Assembly (NCBI GenBank): GCA_902623255.1
Contig: CACNSY010000013.1
Coordinates: 1 to 32,027 of the forward strand
Length of the DNA: 32,027 nt
DNA from: an uncultured Alphaproteobacteria bacterium
GTDB taxonomy: Bacteria; Pseudomonadota; Alphaproteobacteria; HIMB59; GCA-002718135
Reading direction: 5' to 3'
The position numbers and the translations under genes are program-made. Below are positions 8,611 to 15,953 of the stretch, in pieces. Each line of letters opens with the position of its first letter. Position 1 is the first letter of the stretch. The notes beneath the pieces are model-generated. The model was not told the origin of the DNA. It was given only the letters and a program-made list of their open reading frames with translations, and ran no database searches.

Positions 8611-9905
8611 AAAATTCTTCCACCCAAGTTATTTAATTCCTTTTTGAAAGTAGGAAAACTAGTATTAATGGAGTTTGAGTCTTCAATATTTAAAGGTCCT
8701 ATTTTTGTACCCATTATACAAAATGCCATTGCTATACGATGATCAAAATCAGTTCGTATTATATTATTTTTTATTTGATAGTTTTTTGAAGGATAAATAT
8801 ACAAATCATCATTTTCAGACTTACAATTAACCCCACAATTTTGTAAGTTTAGTAAAATTAATTTTAATCTATCACTCTCTTTTACTCTTAATTCTTTTAA
8901 ACCACGAAATATACTAGGTGAGTCAGCAAAAGACGCTGCAACTGCTAGAATTGGATATTCATCAATCATCAAATCAGCAAATTCTGGACCTAATTCACAA
9001 CCATGTAAATTTGAATTTATCACTTCAATATCACAAATATTTTCATTGTTATTTGTTCTATTATTAATCAATTTTATTTTAGCACCCATTTTTTTTAATG
9101 CTAAAATTATCCCGTTCCTCGTTGGATTATTATTAATATTCTTAAGAGTTATATTAGAATTACTATTAATTAATGCTGCAACAATGAAAAATGCACTACT
9201 TGAAAGATCATTTGGCACATCAATATTATTTGATACAAGTTCCTTTTTTCCAATAACTTTAATTATTTTTTTTTTGTCTATTTTTTTTATTTCTATATTT
9301 GCACCAAATGATTGCAACATAATTTCTGTATGATCTCTTGTTATTTTGTTCTCTGTTATATTTGTTTCACCTTCAGTATTTAAAGCAGCTAGTAGTAAAC
9401 CTGACTTAATTTGTGCAGATGGAATTTTTAAGTCAATTTCGGCAGGTTTTAAATTACTTCTTTCAATAGTAAGAGGTAAAGATCCTTTAGTCGTAAAAAT
9501 TTTTGCATTCATTTTACTTAAAGGATCTGTAATTCTTTGCATAGGTCTGCTAGATAATGACTTGTCACCTGTTAAAACTGATTTAAAATTTTGAGAAGAT
9601 AATAACCCCGTTAATAATCTGGCACTAGTTCCAGAGTTTCCAAGATATATATCAATTTTCGATTCATTTAATGAATTTAATCCTTTTCCCTGTATTATTA
9701 ATTTTTTTCCATTATCTTCTATATTAACACCCATAGCCTTAAATGCGTTAAGTGTATGCATAACATCCTCAGATTTTAGAATGTTATTTATTTCACAAAA
9801 TCCATTCGATATTGATGGTATTATTATTGATCTATGTGAAATGGATTTATCACCTGGTATTTTTGGTATACCATTTATACCTTTTGTAATTACTCCACTA
9901 ATCAT
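8607..9905 (-). CDS. aroA: 3-phosphoshikimate 1-carboxyvinyltransferase (EPSP synthase)
   Basis: AroA transfers the enolpyruvyl group of PEP to shikimate 3-phosphate, the sixth shikimate step. The 432-residue two-domain protein has PGDKSISHR (17-25), with the substrate-binding Lys20, Ser21 and Arg25. It also has GNSGTSARLLTG (89-100), SSRPMQRITDPL (118-129), IDEYPIL (314-320) with catalytic Asp315, and KESDR (342-346). The R-P-M-x-R block and overall shape resemble the class II enzymes common in alphaproteobacteria, although the glycine corresponding to E. coli Gly96 is retained. It begins immediately after lptB and overlaps cmk by 4 bases. Confidence 0.95.
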   Translation of the reverse strand: MISGVITKGINGIPKIPGDKSISHRSIIIPSISNGFCEINNILKSEDVMHTLNAFKAMGVNIEDNGKKLIIQGKGLNSLNESKIDIYLGNSGTSARLLTGLLSSQNFKSVLTGDKSLSSRPMQRITDPLSKMNAKIFTTKGSLPLTIERSNLKPAEIDLKIPSAQIKSGLLLAALNTEGETNITENKITRDHTEIMLQSFGANIEIKKIDKKKIIKVIGKKELVSNNIDVPNDLSSSAFFIVAALINSNSNITLKNINNNPTRNGIILALKKMGAKIKLINNRTNNNENICDIEVINSNLHGCELGPEFADLMIDEYPILAVAASFADSPSIFRGLKELRVKESDRLKLILLNLQNCGVNCKSENDDLYIYPSKNYQIKNNIIRTDFDHRIAMAFCIMGTKIGPLNIEDSNSINTSFPTFKKELNNLGGRIF

Positions 9906-10652
9906 TTATAGTTGAAAATTTGAACCTAAATAAAATTTTTTAATTTTTTCATCATTCGCAGCAGATACTGGATCGCCCTCAAAAAATATAGCTCCTTCAT
10001 TAACGATATAAACTTTATCAACTATTTTAAGAGTTTCTCTCACATTGTGATCTGTTATTAAAATTCCTATATTTCTTTTTTTTAAATTTTTAATTATTAT
10101 TTTTATTTCTTCAATTGATACTGGATCAATACCTGTTAAAGGTTCATCTAGTAACAAATACTTTGGATTAGTAGCAAGAGTTCTAGCTATTTCTAATCTT
10201 CGTCGTTCTCCTCCAGACAGCACTATTGATTTAGACTTTCTTACATGATTAATATCAAATTCATTTAAAAGGTTTTGTAATAAGATATTTTGTTTGTTTT
10301 TATCTTTTTCTTTGATTTCAATTATTGATAAAAGATTATCTTCTACACTCATTCCTCTAAAAATTGATGCTTCTTGAGGAAGATAACTAATACCCTTTAT
10401 ACCTCTTAAATAGATTGGTAAATTTGAGACATCTAATTTATCTATTAAAATACTACCACTATCTGGTTTAACCAAACCTACTATTATGTAGAAAGTAGTT
10501 GTTTTTCCAGCACCATTAGGCCCTAACAATCCAACAATTTCATTTCTTTTAATAGAAATACTAATATCTCTAACAACTTGTTTATTACCATAAGTTTTTG
10601 AAATTTTTTTTATAGATAAACCATTATCTAAGATATTAAATTTATTACTCAT
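9906..10652 (-). CDS. lptB: LPS export ABC transporter ATP-binding protein LptB
   Basis: LptB is the cytoplasmic ATPase of the LptB2FG complex, which extracts LPS from the inner membrane and drives it along the Lpt bridge. The 248-residue ABC domain has Walker A GPNGAGKT (44-51), a Q-loop glutamine (Gln93), the signature LSGGERRR (145-152), Walker B LLLDEP (166-171) with catalytic Glu170, and the H-loop His202. The order lptC-lptA-lptB in this stretch secures the assignment over other small ABC ATPases. It overlaps lptA by 8 bases and directly precedes aroA. lptF, lptG and lptD are not in the window. Confidence 0.95.
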   Translation of the reverse strand: MSNKFNILDNGLSIKKISKTYGNKQVVRDISISIKRNEIVGLLGPNGAGKTTTFYIIVGLVKPDSGSILIDKLDVSNLPIYLRGIKGISYLPQEASIFRGMSVEDNLLSIIEIKEKDKNKQNILLQNLLNEFDINHVRKSKSIVLSGGERRRLEIARTLATNPKYLLLDEPLTGIDPVSIEEIKIIIKNLKKRNIGILITDHNVRETLKIVDKVYIVNEGAIFFEGDPVSAANDEKIKKFYLGSNFQL

Positions 10653-11406
10653 TATTTTGGATAATTACTTTTACTTTACCTTGATTATTTGATTTAATTT
10701 TATATGAATTATTTGTAGTATCAAGAGTTCCATAGTCACCTGTTATTTTTTCTTCATTTCGAATTATTGTAACTTTATCAATTAATTCAATAATTGAATT
10801 ATCATTATCAAAATTTATTTTTTTTGCATACATTTCAGTATCTTTATTTTTTACATACGATAGATTTTTATCATAAACTTCCAGAAATTTTATTTCTTTA
10901 TTGTCTGGGAAATCAGTAAAAATTCCATCTATAGACTCTGCTACAATGAGAATATTTTCATTTAATAATTTGGAATTTGGACCATTTAAATTAAAATCAC
11001 CATTTAAATTATTAATTTCTATAAATCCATCTGATAACATTTTGACATCTTTAGTTATTAATTCTGAGCCAATTCCCTCCACTTTTAATTGTTCAGTCTT
11101 TACTTTTAAGTTTAGAATTTTGCTTTTGCCTTTTATCTCGAAAACGTGTGAAACAAAATCTACTTCACCTTTTGCTGCAAGTTCAATAATATCATATAAA
11201 CTTTTATCAAAATTAATTTTAACCTCATTAGCATTAAGTGAAAAATCATCAGATTCAATTTTTACATTTTTTTTTAATAAATAAAATTTCTCATTTTGAA
11301 AGACTTCAATGCCATCTTCAGTAGTTATTTCGGTTTCACCAAGTTCTCTTCCATATAATGTTATTGAAAAAAGTAAGATTATTAGAAAAATAAAATTAAA
11401 TTTCAT
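10645..11406 (-). CDS. lptA: Lipopolysaccharide transport protein LptA (OstA-like)
   Basis: This encodes a 253-residue exported protein with a signal peptide of about 20 residues (basic MKF start, then a hydrophobic IIFLIILLFSITLY-like core). The rest is beta-strand-rich, with repeated patterns such as KKNVKIESDDFSLNANEVKI and DKVTIIRNEEKITGDYGTLD that are typical of OstA/LptA domains forming the periplasmic LPS bridge. It is longer than E. coli LptA (about 185 residues), as is often the case in alphaproteobacteria. Position between lptC and lptB, overlapping both (4 and 8 bases), supports the call. Sequence conservation alone is weak. Confidence 0.82.
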   Translation of the reverse strand: MKFNFIFLIILLFSITLYGRELGETEITTEDGIEVFQNEKFYLLKKNVKIESDDFSLNANEVKINFDKSLYDIIELAAKGEVDFVSHVFEIKGKSKILNLKVKTEQLKVEGIGSELITKDVKMLSDGFIEINNLNGDFNLNGPNSKLLNENILIVAESIDGIFTDFPDNKEIKFLEVYDKNLSYVKNKDTEMYAKKINFDNDNSIIELIDKVTIIRNEEKITGDYGTLDTTNNSYKIKSNNQGKVKVIIQNNE

Positions 11407-11852
11407 TTTAAAATAATATTTGAGTTGCCAACGAAAACTATTTTATTTCCATTATCTTGAATATCAAAACCATTTGAAAAAATAATAGCATTCTTTGATT
11501 TAAATAATGATTTTGTTTTACTCTGCGCCGTTTGTTTATTTCTATTAAAAACAACTTTGTCTGTTTCAATACTAAAATCAGATGATTTAAATTTAACATT
11601 ATTTTTTAATAATACCTCATCTTTATTTAAAAAATTACCTTCACCGGCAGATATATAAATTTTTTTTGTTTCATTATTTATTGCAAATTTTGGTTTTGAA
11701 ATATCTGCATCTGAAAGTTCATTCTTTACATATTCAAAATTTATATTTGAGAGATTGATTTGTTTATATAAAATAAAAATAATAAATGAGATTATTAGTA
11801 GTGTCCCAATCAAAACAATTAACTTTCTATTTATATATAAAAAAGAATTCAA
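11403..11852 (-). CDS. lptC: LPS export protein LptC
   Basis: This 149-residue protein has one N-terminal membrane anchor (about residues 9-29) and then a periplasmic beta-rich part starting with ADISKPKFAI, which matches the ...I-x-x-P-x-F... opening of LptC/YrbK domains. LptC hands LPS from LptB2FG to LptA. It is shorter than E. coli LptC (about 190 residues) but in the range seen in small genomes. The start is TTG at 11850-11852; there is no ATG before the membrane segment. The gene begins 1 base after kdsD and overlaps lptA by 4 bases. Confidence 0.8.
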   Translation of the reverse strand: MNSFLYINRKLIVLIGTLLIISFIIFILYKQINLSNINFEYVKNELSDADISKPKFAINNETKKIYISAGEGNFLNKDEVLLKNNVKFKSSDFSIETDKVVFNRNKQTAQSKTKSLFKSKNAIIFSNGFDIQDNGNKIVFVGNSNIILK

Positions 11853-11853
11853 A

Positions 11854-12813
11854 CTAACTCGTCAATCTTAATAAGTCGTGTATATGAACAATTCCCAAAG
11901 GAATTTTATTTTCACAAATAAATAAACTAGTTATTTTTTTTGTATTCATCAAATTTATTGCTTCACCAACTAACATTTTTTTATTAGCTAAAGCTGGTCT
12001 TTTTGTCATTACATCAGATGCTTTTTTATCAAAAAAACTTGAATTTAAATTTCTACGCAAATCACCATCTGTAATTATTCCAACTATTTGTTTTTTATTA
12101 TTAATTACTCCAATACAACCAAAACTCTTTTTAGTCATAGTAATTAAAGCTTTAGACATTTTATCATCTACTTTTGTCAAAGGTAATTCTTTTCCTAAAT
12201 GCATAACATCACTTAAGTTTTTTAAATCTTTACCCAGATTACCTCCTGGATGAAGACTTTTAAATTGTGTACTTTTAAAGCCTCTTAATTCTAATAAACA
12301 AATTGCTATACAATCTCCAATAATCATACACATTGAAGTAGAGCTTGTAGGTGCTAGGTTCAAAGGACAAGCTTCGATAGGTTTTTTATACAAAATTCCT
12401 ATAGTAGCATTTTTATGAAGTATACTTTTCGAGTTACTGGTTATGCTGATAAGTTTAATATTAAATCTTTTAGTAAATTGAATTATATTATTTAGTTCAG
12501 ATGTTTCACCCGAGTTAGAAATTGCTATTACGCAATCATCTTTTTTTATACTTCCTAAATCACCATGACTAGCTTCAGTTGCATGAACAAAATATGATGG
12601 TGTTCCTGTTGAGGTAAAAGTTGCAGATATTTTATTGCCAATGTGTGCACTTTTACCAACACCAGTAATCACAATTTTTCCTTTAGTATTATAAATTAGA
12701 TTTACCGCCTTACAAAAATTTAAATTAAATGTAGACTTTAAATTTTTTATACTACTTAGTTCTCGTGCTAATGTTCTATTTGCACTACTAATTATTTTTT
12801 TACTGTATTTCAT
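11854..12813 (-). CDS. kdsD: D-arabinose 5-phosphate isomerase (KdsD/KpsF family)
   Basis: This cytosolic enzyme interconverts ribulose 5-phosphate and arabinose 5-phosphate, the precursor of the LPS core sugar Kdo. The 319-residue protein has an N-terminal SIS sugar-isomerase domain with VITGVGKS (48-55), ATEASHGDLG (78-87) and SNSGET (99-104). Two CBS domains follow: the first near VMHLGKELPL, the second starting at VMTKRPAL. This SIS-CBS-CBS layout is diagnostic. Overlap of 1 base with the RNase D-like gene and closeness to lptC fit the alphaproteobacterial LPS cluster. Confidence 0.93.
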   Translation of the reverse strand: MKYSKKIISSANRTLARELSSIKNLKSTFNLNFCKAVNLIYNTKGKIVITGVGKSAHIGNKISATFTSTGTPSYFVHATEASHGDLGSIKKDDCVIAISNSGETSELNNIIQFTKRFNIKLISITSNSKSILHKNATIGILYKKPIEACPLNLAPTSSTSMCMIIGDCIAICLLELRGFKSTQFKSLHPGGNLGKDLKNLSDVMHLGKELPLTKVDDKMSKALITMTKKSFGCIGVINNKKQIVGIITDGDLRRNLNSSFFDKKASDVMTKRPALANKKMLVGEAINLMNTKKITSLFICENKIPLGIVHIHDLLRLTS

Positions 12814-13421
12814 TAATGTTTAAATATATCTTGTTCTGACCAACCATTAATATCTAAATCTGTTCTATATTGAATAAAATCAAAACATGCTTTAGCTAAT
12901 TTACTTCTTTTTTCTCTTAATAACATTTTATCAAGCTTACCTTTTATTTTATGTAAATATAAAACATCATTAGCGGCGTATCTTTGCTGTTCTTTAGTTA
13001 ATTCTCCACCCCAATCAGAAGACTGCTCAGTTTTTGAAATTGATTTTCCTAATAATTCATTACAAAGATCTTTGTATCCATGTTTGTCAGTATATGTTCT
13101 AACTAGTTTTGATGCAATTTTAGTACAGTAAATGTTTTTAATATTAATTTTGAAGTTGTGTTTGAATACAGCTACATCAAACCTAGCATAATGAAATATT
13201 TTTTGAATTTTATTGTTCTTAAGAATTTTAATTAAATTTAGAGGTTTTTCAGTAGATAAATCAATTTTTACGAGATGACATACATCATCACCATTAGAAA
13301 TTTGGACCAAACATAATTTATCTCTTTTAGGATTTAATCCCATTGTTTCGCTATCCAAGGCAATAATATTAGAAACTTTAAAACTTGCTGGAAGATCTCC
13401 TTTATAGAAATTTATTTTCAT
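12813..13421 (-). CDS. RNase D-like DEDDy 3'-5' exonuclease, short form
   Basis: The 202-residue protein is a bare DEDD exonuclease domain: LDSETMG supplies Asp23 and Glu25, YARFD supplies Asp82, and YAANDVLYL supplies Tyr148 and Asp152 (the Y-x3-D of the DEDDy type). It lacks the HRDC domains of E. coli RNase D (about 375 residues). Short proteins of this kind are common in alphaproteobacteria next to kdsD and lptC and are annotated as ribonuclease D or a generic 3'-5' exonuclease. The probable role is RNA 3'-end trimming; the substrate is not shown by the sequence. It is the first gene of the fifteen-gene minus-strand run. Confidence 0.85.
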   Translation of the reverse strand: MKINFYKGDLPASFKVSNIIALDSETMGLNPKRDKLCLVQISNGDDVCHLVKIDLSTEKPLNLIKILKNNKIQKIFHYARFDVAVFKHNFKINIKNIYCTKIASKLVRTYTDKHGYKDLCNELLGKSISKTEQSSDWGGELTKEQQRYAANDVLYLHKIKGKLDKMLLREKRSKLAKACFDFIQYRTDLDINGWSEQDIFKH

Positions 13422-13483
13422 TTTGATTTTATTACCTGTATAATTTATATTTTTTCTCTATATCACGTATTTAATTAAAGGTC
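13415..13483. promoter_or_regulatory. Divergent promoter region, rnd-like / NDUFA9-like genes
   Basis: Only 62 bases separate the two start codons, so promoters for the long minus-strand run and the plus-strand gene must lie here or in the flanking coding ends. On the plus strand there is a perfect TATAAT at 13439-13444, with a weak TTTTCA at 13415-13420 (spacer 18). On the minus strand, GTGATA and TATACA with an 18-base spacer are the best candidates. In DNA this AT-rich such matches arise easily by chance; the placement is the main support. Confidence 0.35.
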
Positions 13484-14389
13484 ATGAAATCAATAGTAAT
13501 TTTTGGAGGTTCAGGTTTTGTTGGTAAACATTTAATAAGACGTCTTACAAAAAATGGCCATAAAATCATAGTCCCATATCAAAGATCTGTACAAGAAGCT
13601 AAAATCCGACTTTTAGGTGTAACTGGACAAGTAATTCCATTTCGTTATTCTTCATTAGAAGATAAAAGGGTCAAATCTGTTTTAAATAATGTCGACGTAT
13701 GCATTAATTTGAAAACTACATACGATCAAAAGAAAGGTGATTTTAATCATACAATATATAAGTTTAATCAGAAACTTATTAGAATTTTAAAATCTAGTAA
13801 GGAACTAAAGCAATTCATTCTTTTTTCTGGTCTCGGTGTAGATATTGATAAAAATTCAACAAGAAGTATTGCAGTACATAAATCTGAAAAGGAAGCTTCT
13901 AAACAACTAGATAATGTAATTATTATTAGACCTGGTGTTATTATAGGTGGTGGCGATATCTTCATGAAAAGACTTTTGCCAATATTTAAAGCTTCATTTT
14001 TTGTCCCACTTTTTGGAGATGGTTCAACAAAATTCCAACCCGTATTTATTGATGATGTTTCTTTAGCCGTTGATGAAATAATTAATTCCAATATTAAGGG
14101 GAAAAATATTTACGAACTTGCTGGCCCTAGGATTTATTCTTACAAGGAATTTTTTAATCATATTTCTAGTTTTTTAAACAAAACTCGAGTTTTAGTTCCT
14201 GTTCCTATGGCATTTATGAAACCTATGATAAATATTGCTGAAAAAACTCCAATTTCTCCTCTTACCTCAGAACAGTTAACATTATTTGAAAAGGATAATC
14301 TTATTGTAAACGTTGATAAATCATTCCAAAATCTTGATATTAATCCACAGGATACACTGCAAATACTTAAAAATATTGTTGTAAATTAA
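13484..14389 (+). CDS. NDUFA9-like NAD(P)-binding atypical SDR
   Basis: This 301-residue protein has a Rossmann fold with GGSGFVG at residues 8-14 (IVIFGGSGFVGKHLIRRL), NVDVCINL around 70-76, FILFSGLGV, IIIRPGVIIGGGDIF and PVFIDDVSLAV. These are the landmarks of the complex I NDUFA9-like family found in most alphaproteobacteria. The typical SDR Tyr-x3-Lys pair is missing its tyrosine: Lys133 is preceded four residues earlier by Ile129, consistent with a structural or non-catalytic NAD(P)-binding role. It is transcribed away from the LPS run and followed by gltD after 118 bases. Exact function is unknown; assembly or stability of complex I is inferred from the family. Confidence 0.75.
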   Translation: MKSIVIFGGSGFVGKHLIRRLTKNGHKIIVPYQRSVQEAKIRLLGVTGQVIPFRYSSLEDKRVKSVLNNVDVCINLKTTYDQKKGDFNHTIYKFNQKLIRILKSSKELKQFILFSGLGVDIDKNSTRSIAVHKSEKEASKQLDNVIIIRPGVIIGGGDIFMKRLLPIFKASFFVPLFGDGSTKFQPVFIDDVSLAVDEIINSNIKGKNIYELAGPRIYSYKEFFNHISSFLNKTRVLVPVPMAFMKPMINIAEKTPISPLTSEQLTLFEKDNLIVNVDKSFQNLDINPQDTLQILKNIVVN

Positions 14390-14507
14390 GGGTTTTTTCA
14401 TTTTTAGTACATAAGTGGTACTATTATTTCAAAATTATTGTTTCCTTTTTTATCTTGAATGTGTATTTGGTTCGATCTACATAAAATAGTAAACAAATGA
14501 TAACTAA
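14390..14507. other. 118-base intergenic region upstream of gltD
   Basis: The region holds a 6-bp inverted repeat, TAGTAC at 14405-14410 and GTACTA at 14418-14423, separated by 7 bases. It follows a T-rich stretch rather than preceding a long U tract, so it is a poor intrinsic terminator. A TTGAAT at 14455-14460 could be a -35 element, but I see no convincing -10 at proper spacing and no sigma-54 (-24/-12) motif. The promoter for gltDB presumably lies here. Confidence 0.35.
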
Positions 14508-15953
14508 ATGCTAAAATTTACTAAAATAAATAAGGAAAATCCTAGTAAAGTATCTGCCAAAGAGAGAGTTAAATCATTTGATGAAATTTACGCCAAATAT
14601 GCCTCACAAAAGGCAGAAGAACAAGCTTCCAGATGTTCTCAATGCGGTGTTCCTTTCTGCCAAGTTCATTGTCCTTTACATAATAATATTCCAGATTGGC
14701 TAAAACTAACTGCTGAAGATAGAATGCAGGAGGCATTTGAAATATCCAGCTCTACAAATAACATGCCTGAAATTTGTGGTCGTATATGTCCTCAAGATCG
14801 TTTGTGTGAAGGTAACTGCGTAATTGAACAATCTGGCCACGGCACTGTTACTATAGGATCGATAGAAAAATATATTACAGATAAAGCTTGGGAAGAAGGT
14901 TGGGTTAAAAATATAGAACCAGTTGAAGAAAGAAATCTAAGTGTGGGAATCATAGGTTCTGGTCCTGCTGGATTAGCTGCAGCAGAAGAACTTCGTAAAA
15001 AAGGATTTCAGGTTACAATATATGATCGCTATGATAGACCAGGAGGTCTCTTAATTTATGGTATCCCAAATTTTAAACTAGAAAAAGATATTGTTATAAG
15101 AAGAACAAATCGACTTAAAGAAAGTGGAATTAAGTTTGAACTAAACTGCGATATTGGCAAAGACATTACATTTGAAGATATTAAAATTAAGCATGATGCA
15201 GTTCTTATAGCAACCGGGGTTTACAAATTTAGAGAAATCAATCTAAATACATCAAATTTTAATAATGTTGTACCAGCTTTAGATTTCCTAATAGCGAGTA
15301 ACAAGACTGGTTTAAAAGATAAAGTTGAAGATTTCACAAATGGAAGATTAAACGCAAATGGAAAAAATGTAGTTGTCATTGGTGGAGGTGATACCGCTAT
15401 GGATTGCGTTAGAACGGCTATAAGACAAGGAGCAAAATCTGTTAAGTGTCTTTACAGACGTGATAAGACAAACATGCCCGGTTCGCAAAGAGAAGTTCAA
15501 AATGCAATAGAAGAGGGCGTCGATTTTCAATGGTTGACTTTACCAACTGAATATTCGGGAAACGGGTCATTGAAAAATGTCAGAACCGTTTTAATGCAAC
15601 TCGGAGAACCAGATGAGTCAGGTAGAAGAAAGCCAGAGCCAAAAGAAGGTACGGAAAAAGAGCTAGATGTTGATTTAGCTATAGAAGCTTTAGGTTTTGA
15701 ACCTGAAAATTTACCTAAGCTTTTTGATCATAATGATCTGACAGTTACAAGATGGGGTACGCTAAAAATTAATTATAAAAATATGATGACATCAATTGAT
15801 GGAGTATTTGCTGCTGGAGATATTGTTCGCGGTGCAAGTTTAGTTGTTTGGGGAATCAAAGATGGTCGTGATGCAGCAAAAAATATTAATGAATATTTAG
15901 AAAATAATTTTTCCGATCAAAATAATATTAATAAGAAAGCAGTAAATGCCTAA
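14508..15953 (+). CDS. gltD: Glutamate synthase small subunit (NADPH)
   Basis: GltD passes electrons from NADPH through FAD and [4Fe-4S] clusters to GltB, which uses them to make two glutamates from glutamine and 2-oxoglutarate. The 481-residue protein has the two cysteine clusters of the family: Cys43, 46, 51, 55 and Cys90, 94, 100, 104. The FAD fold has GSGPAG (150-155) and the RPGGLLIYGIP segment, the NADPH fold has VVVIGGGDTAMDC, and GVFAAGDIVRGASLVV closes the FAD site. It overlaps gltB by 8 bases. The gene order gltD-gltB is the reverse of the E. coli gltBD order. No clear Shine-Dalgarno precedes the ATG. Confidence 0.95.
   Translation: MLKFTKINKENPSKVSAKERVKSFDEIYAKYASQKAEEQASRCSQCGVPFCQVHCPLHNNIPDWLKLTAEDRMQEAFEISSSTNNMPEICGRICPQDRLCEGNCVIEQSGHGTVTIGSIEKYITDKAWEEGWVKNIEPVEERNLSVGIIGSGPAGLAAAEELRKKGFQVTIYDRYDRPGGLLIYGIPNFKLEKDIVIRRTNRLKESGIKFELNCDIGKDITFEDIKIKHDAVLIATGVYKFREINLNTSNFNNVVPALDFLIASNKTGLKDKVEDFTNGRLNANGKNVVVIGGGDTAMDCVRTAIRQGAKSVKCLYRRDKTNMPGSQREVQNAIEEGVDFQWLTLPTEYSGNGSLKNVRTVLMQLGEPDESGRRKPEPKEGTEKELDVDLAIEALGFEPENLPKLFDHNDLTVTRWGTLKINYKNMMTSIDGVFAAGDIVRGASLVVWGIKDGRDAAKNINEYLENNFSDQNNINKKAVNA

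Noticed and set aside
8607..9905. Glyphosate-insensitive EPSP synthase
   Set aside because: Although class II-like motifs are present, the glycine equivalent to E. coli Gly96 is retained in GNSGTSAR, so insensitivity cannot be claimed from sequence.
14497..14514. Five-codon upstream ORF overlapping the gltD start
   Set aside because: Short ATG-to-stop frames are frequent by chance here, and nothing about its codons suggests attenuation.
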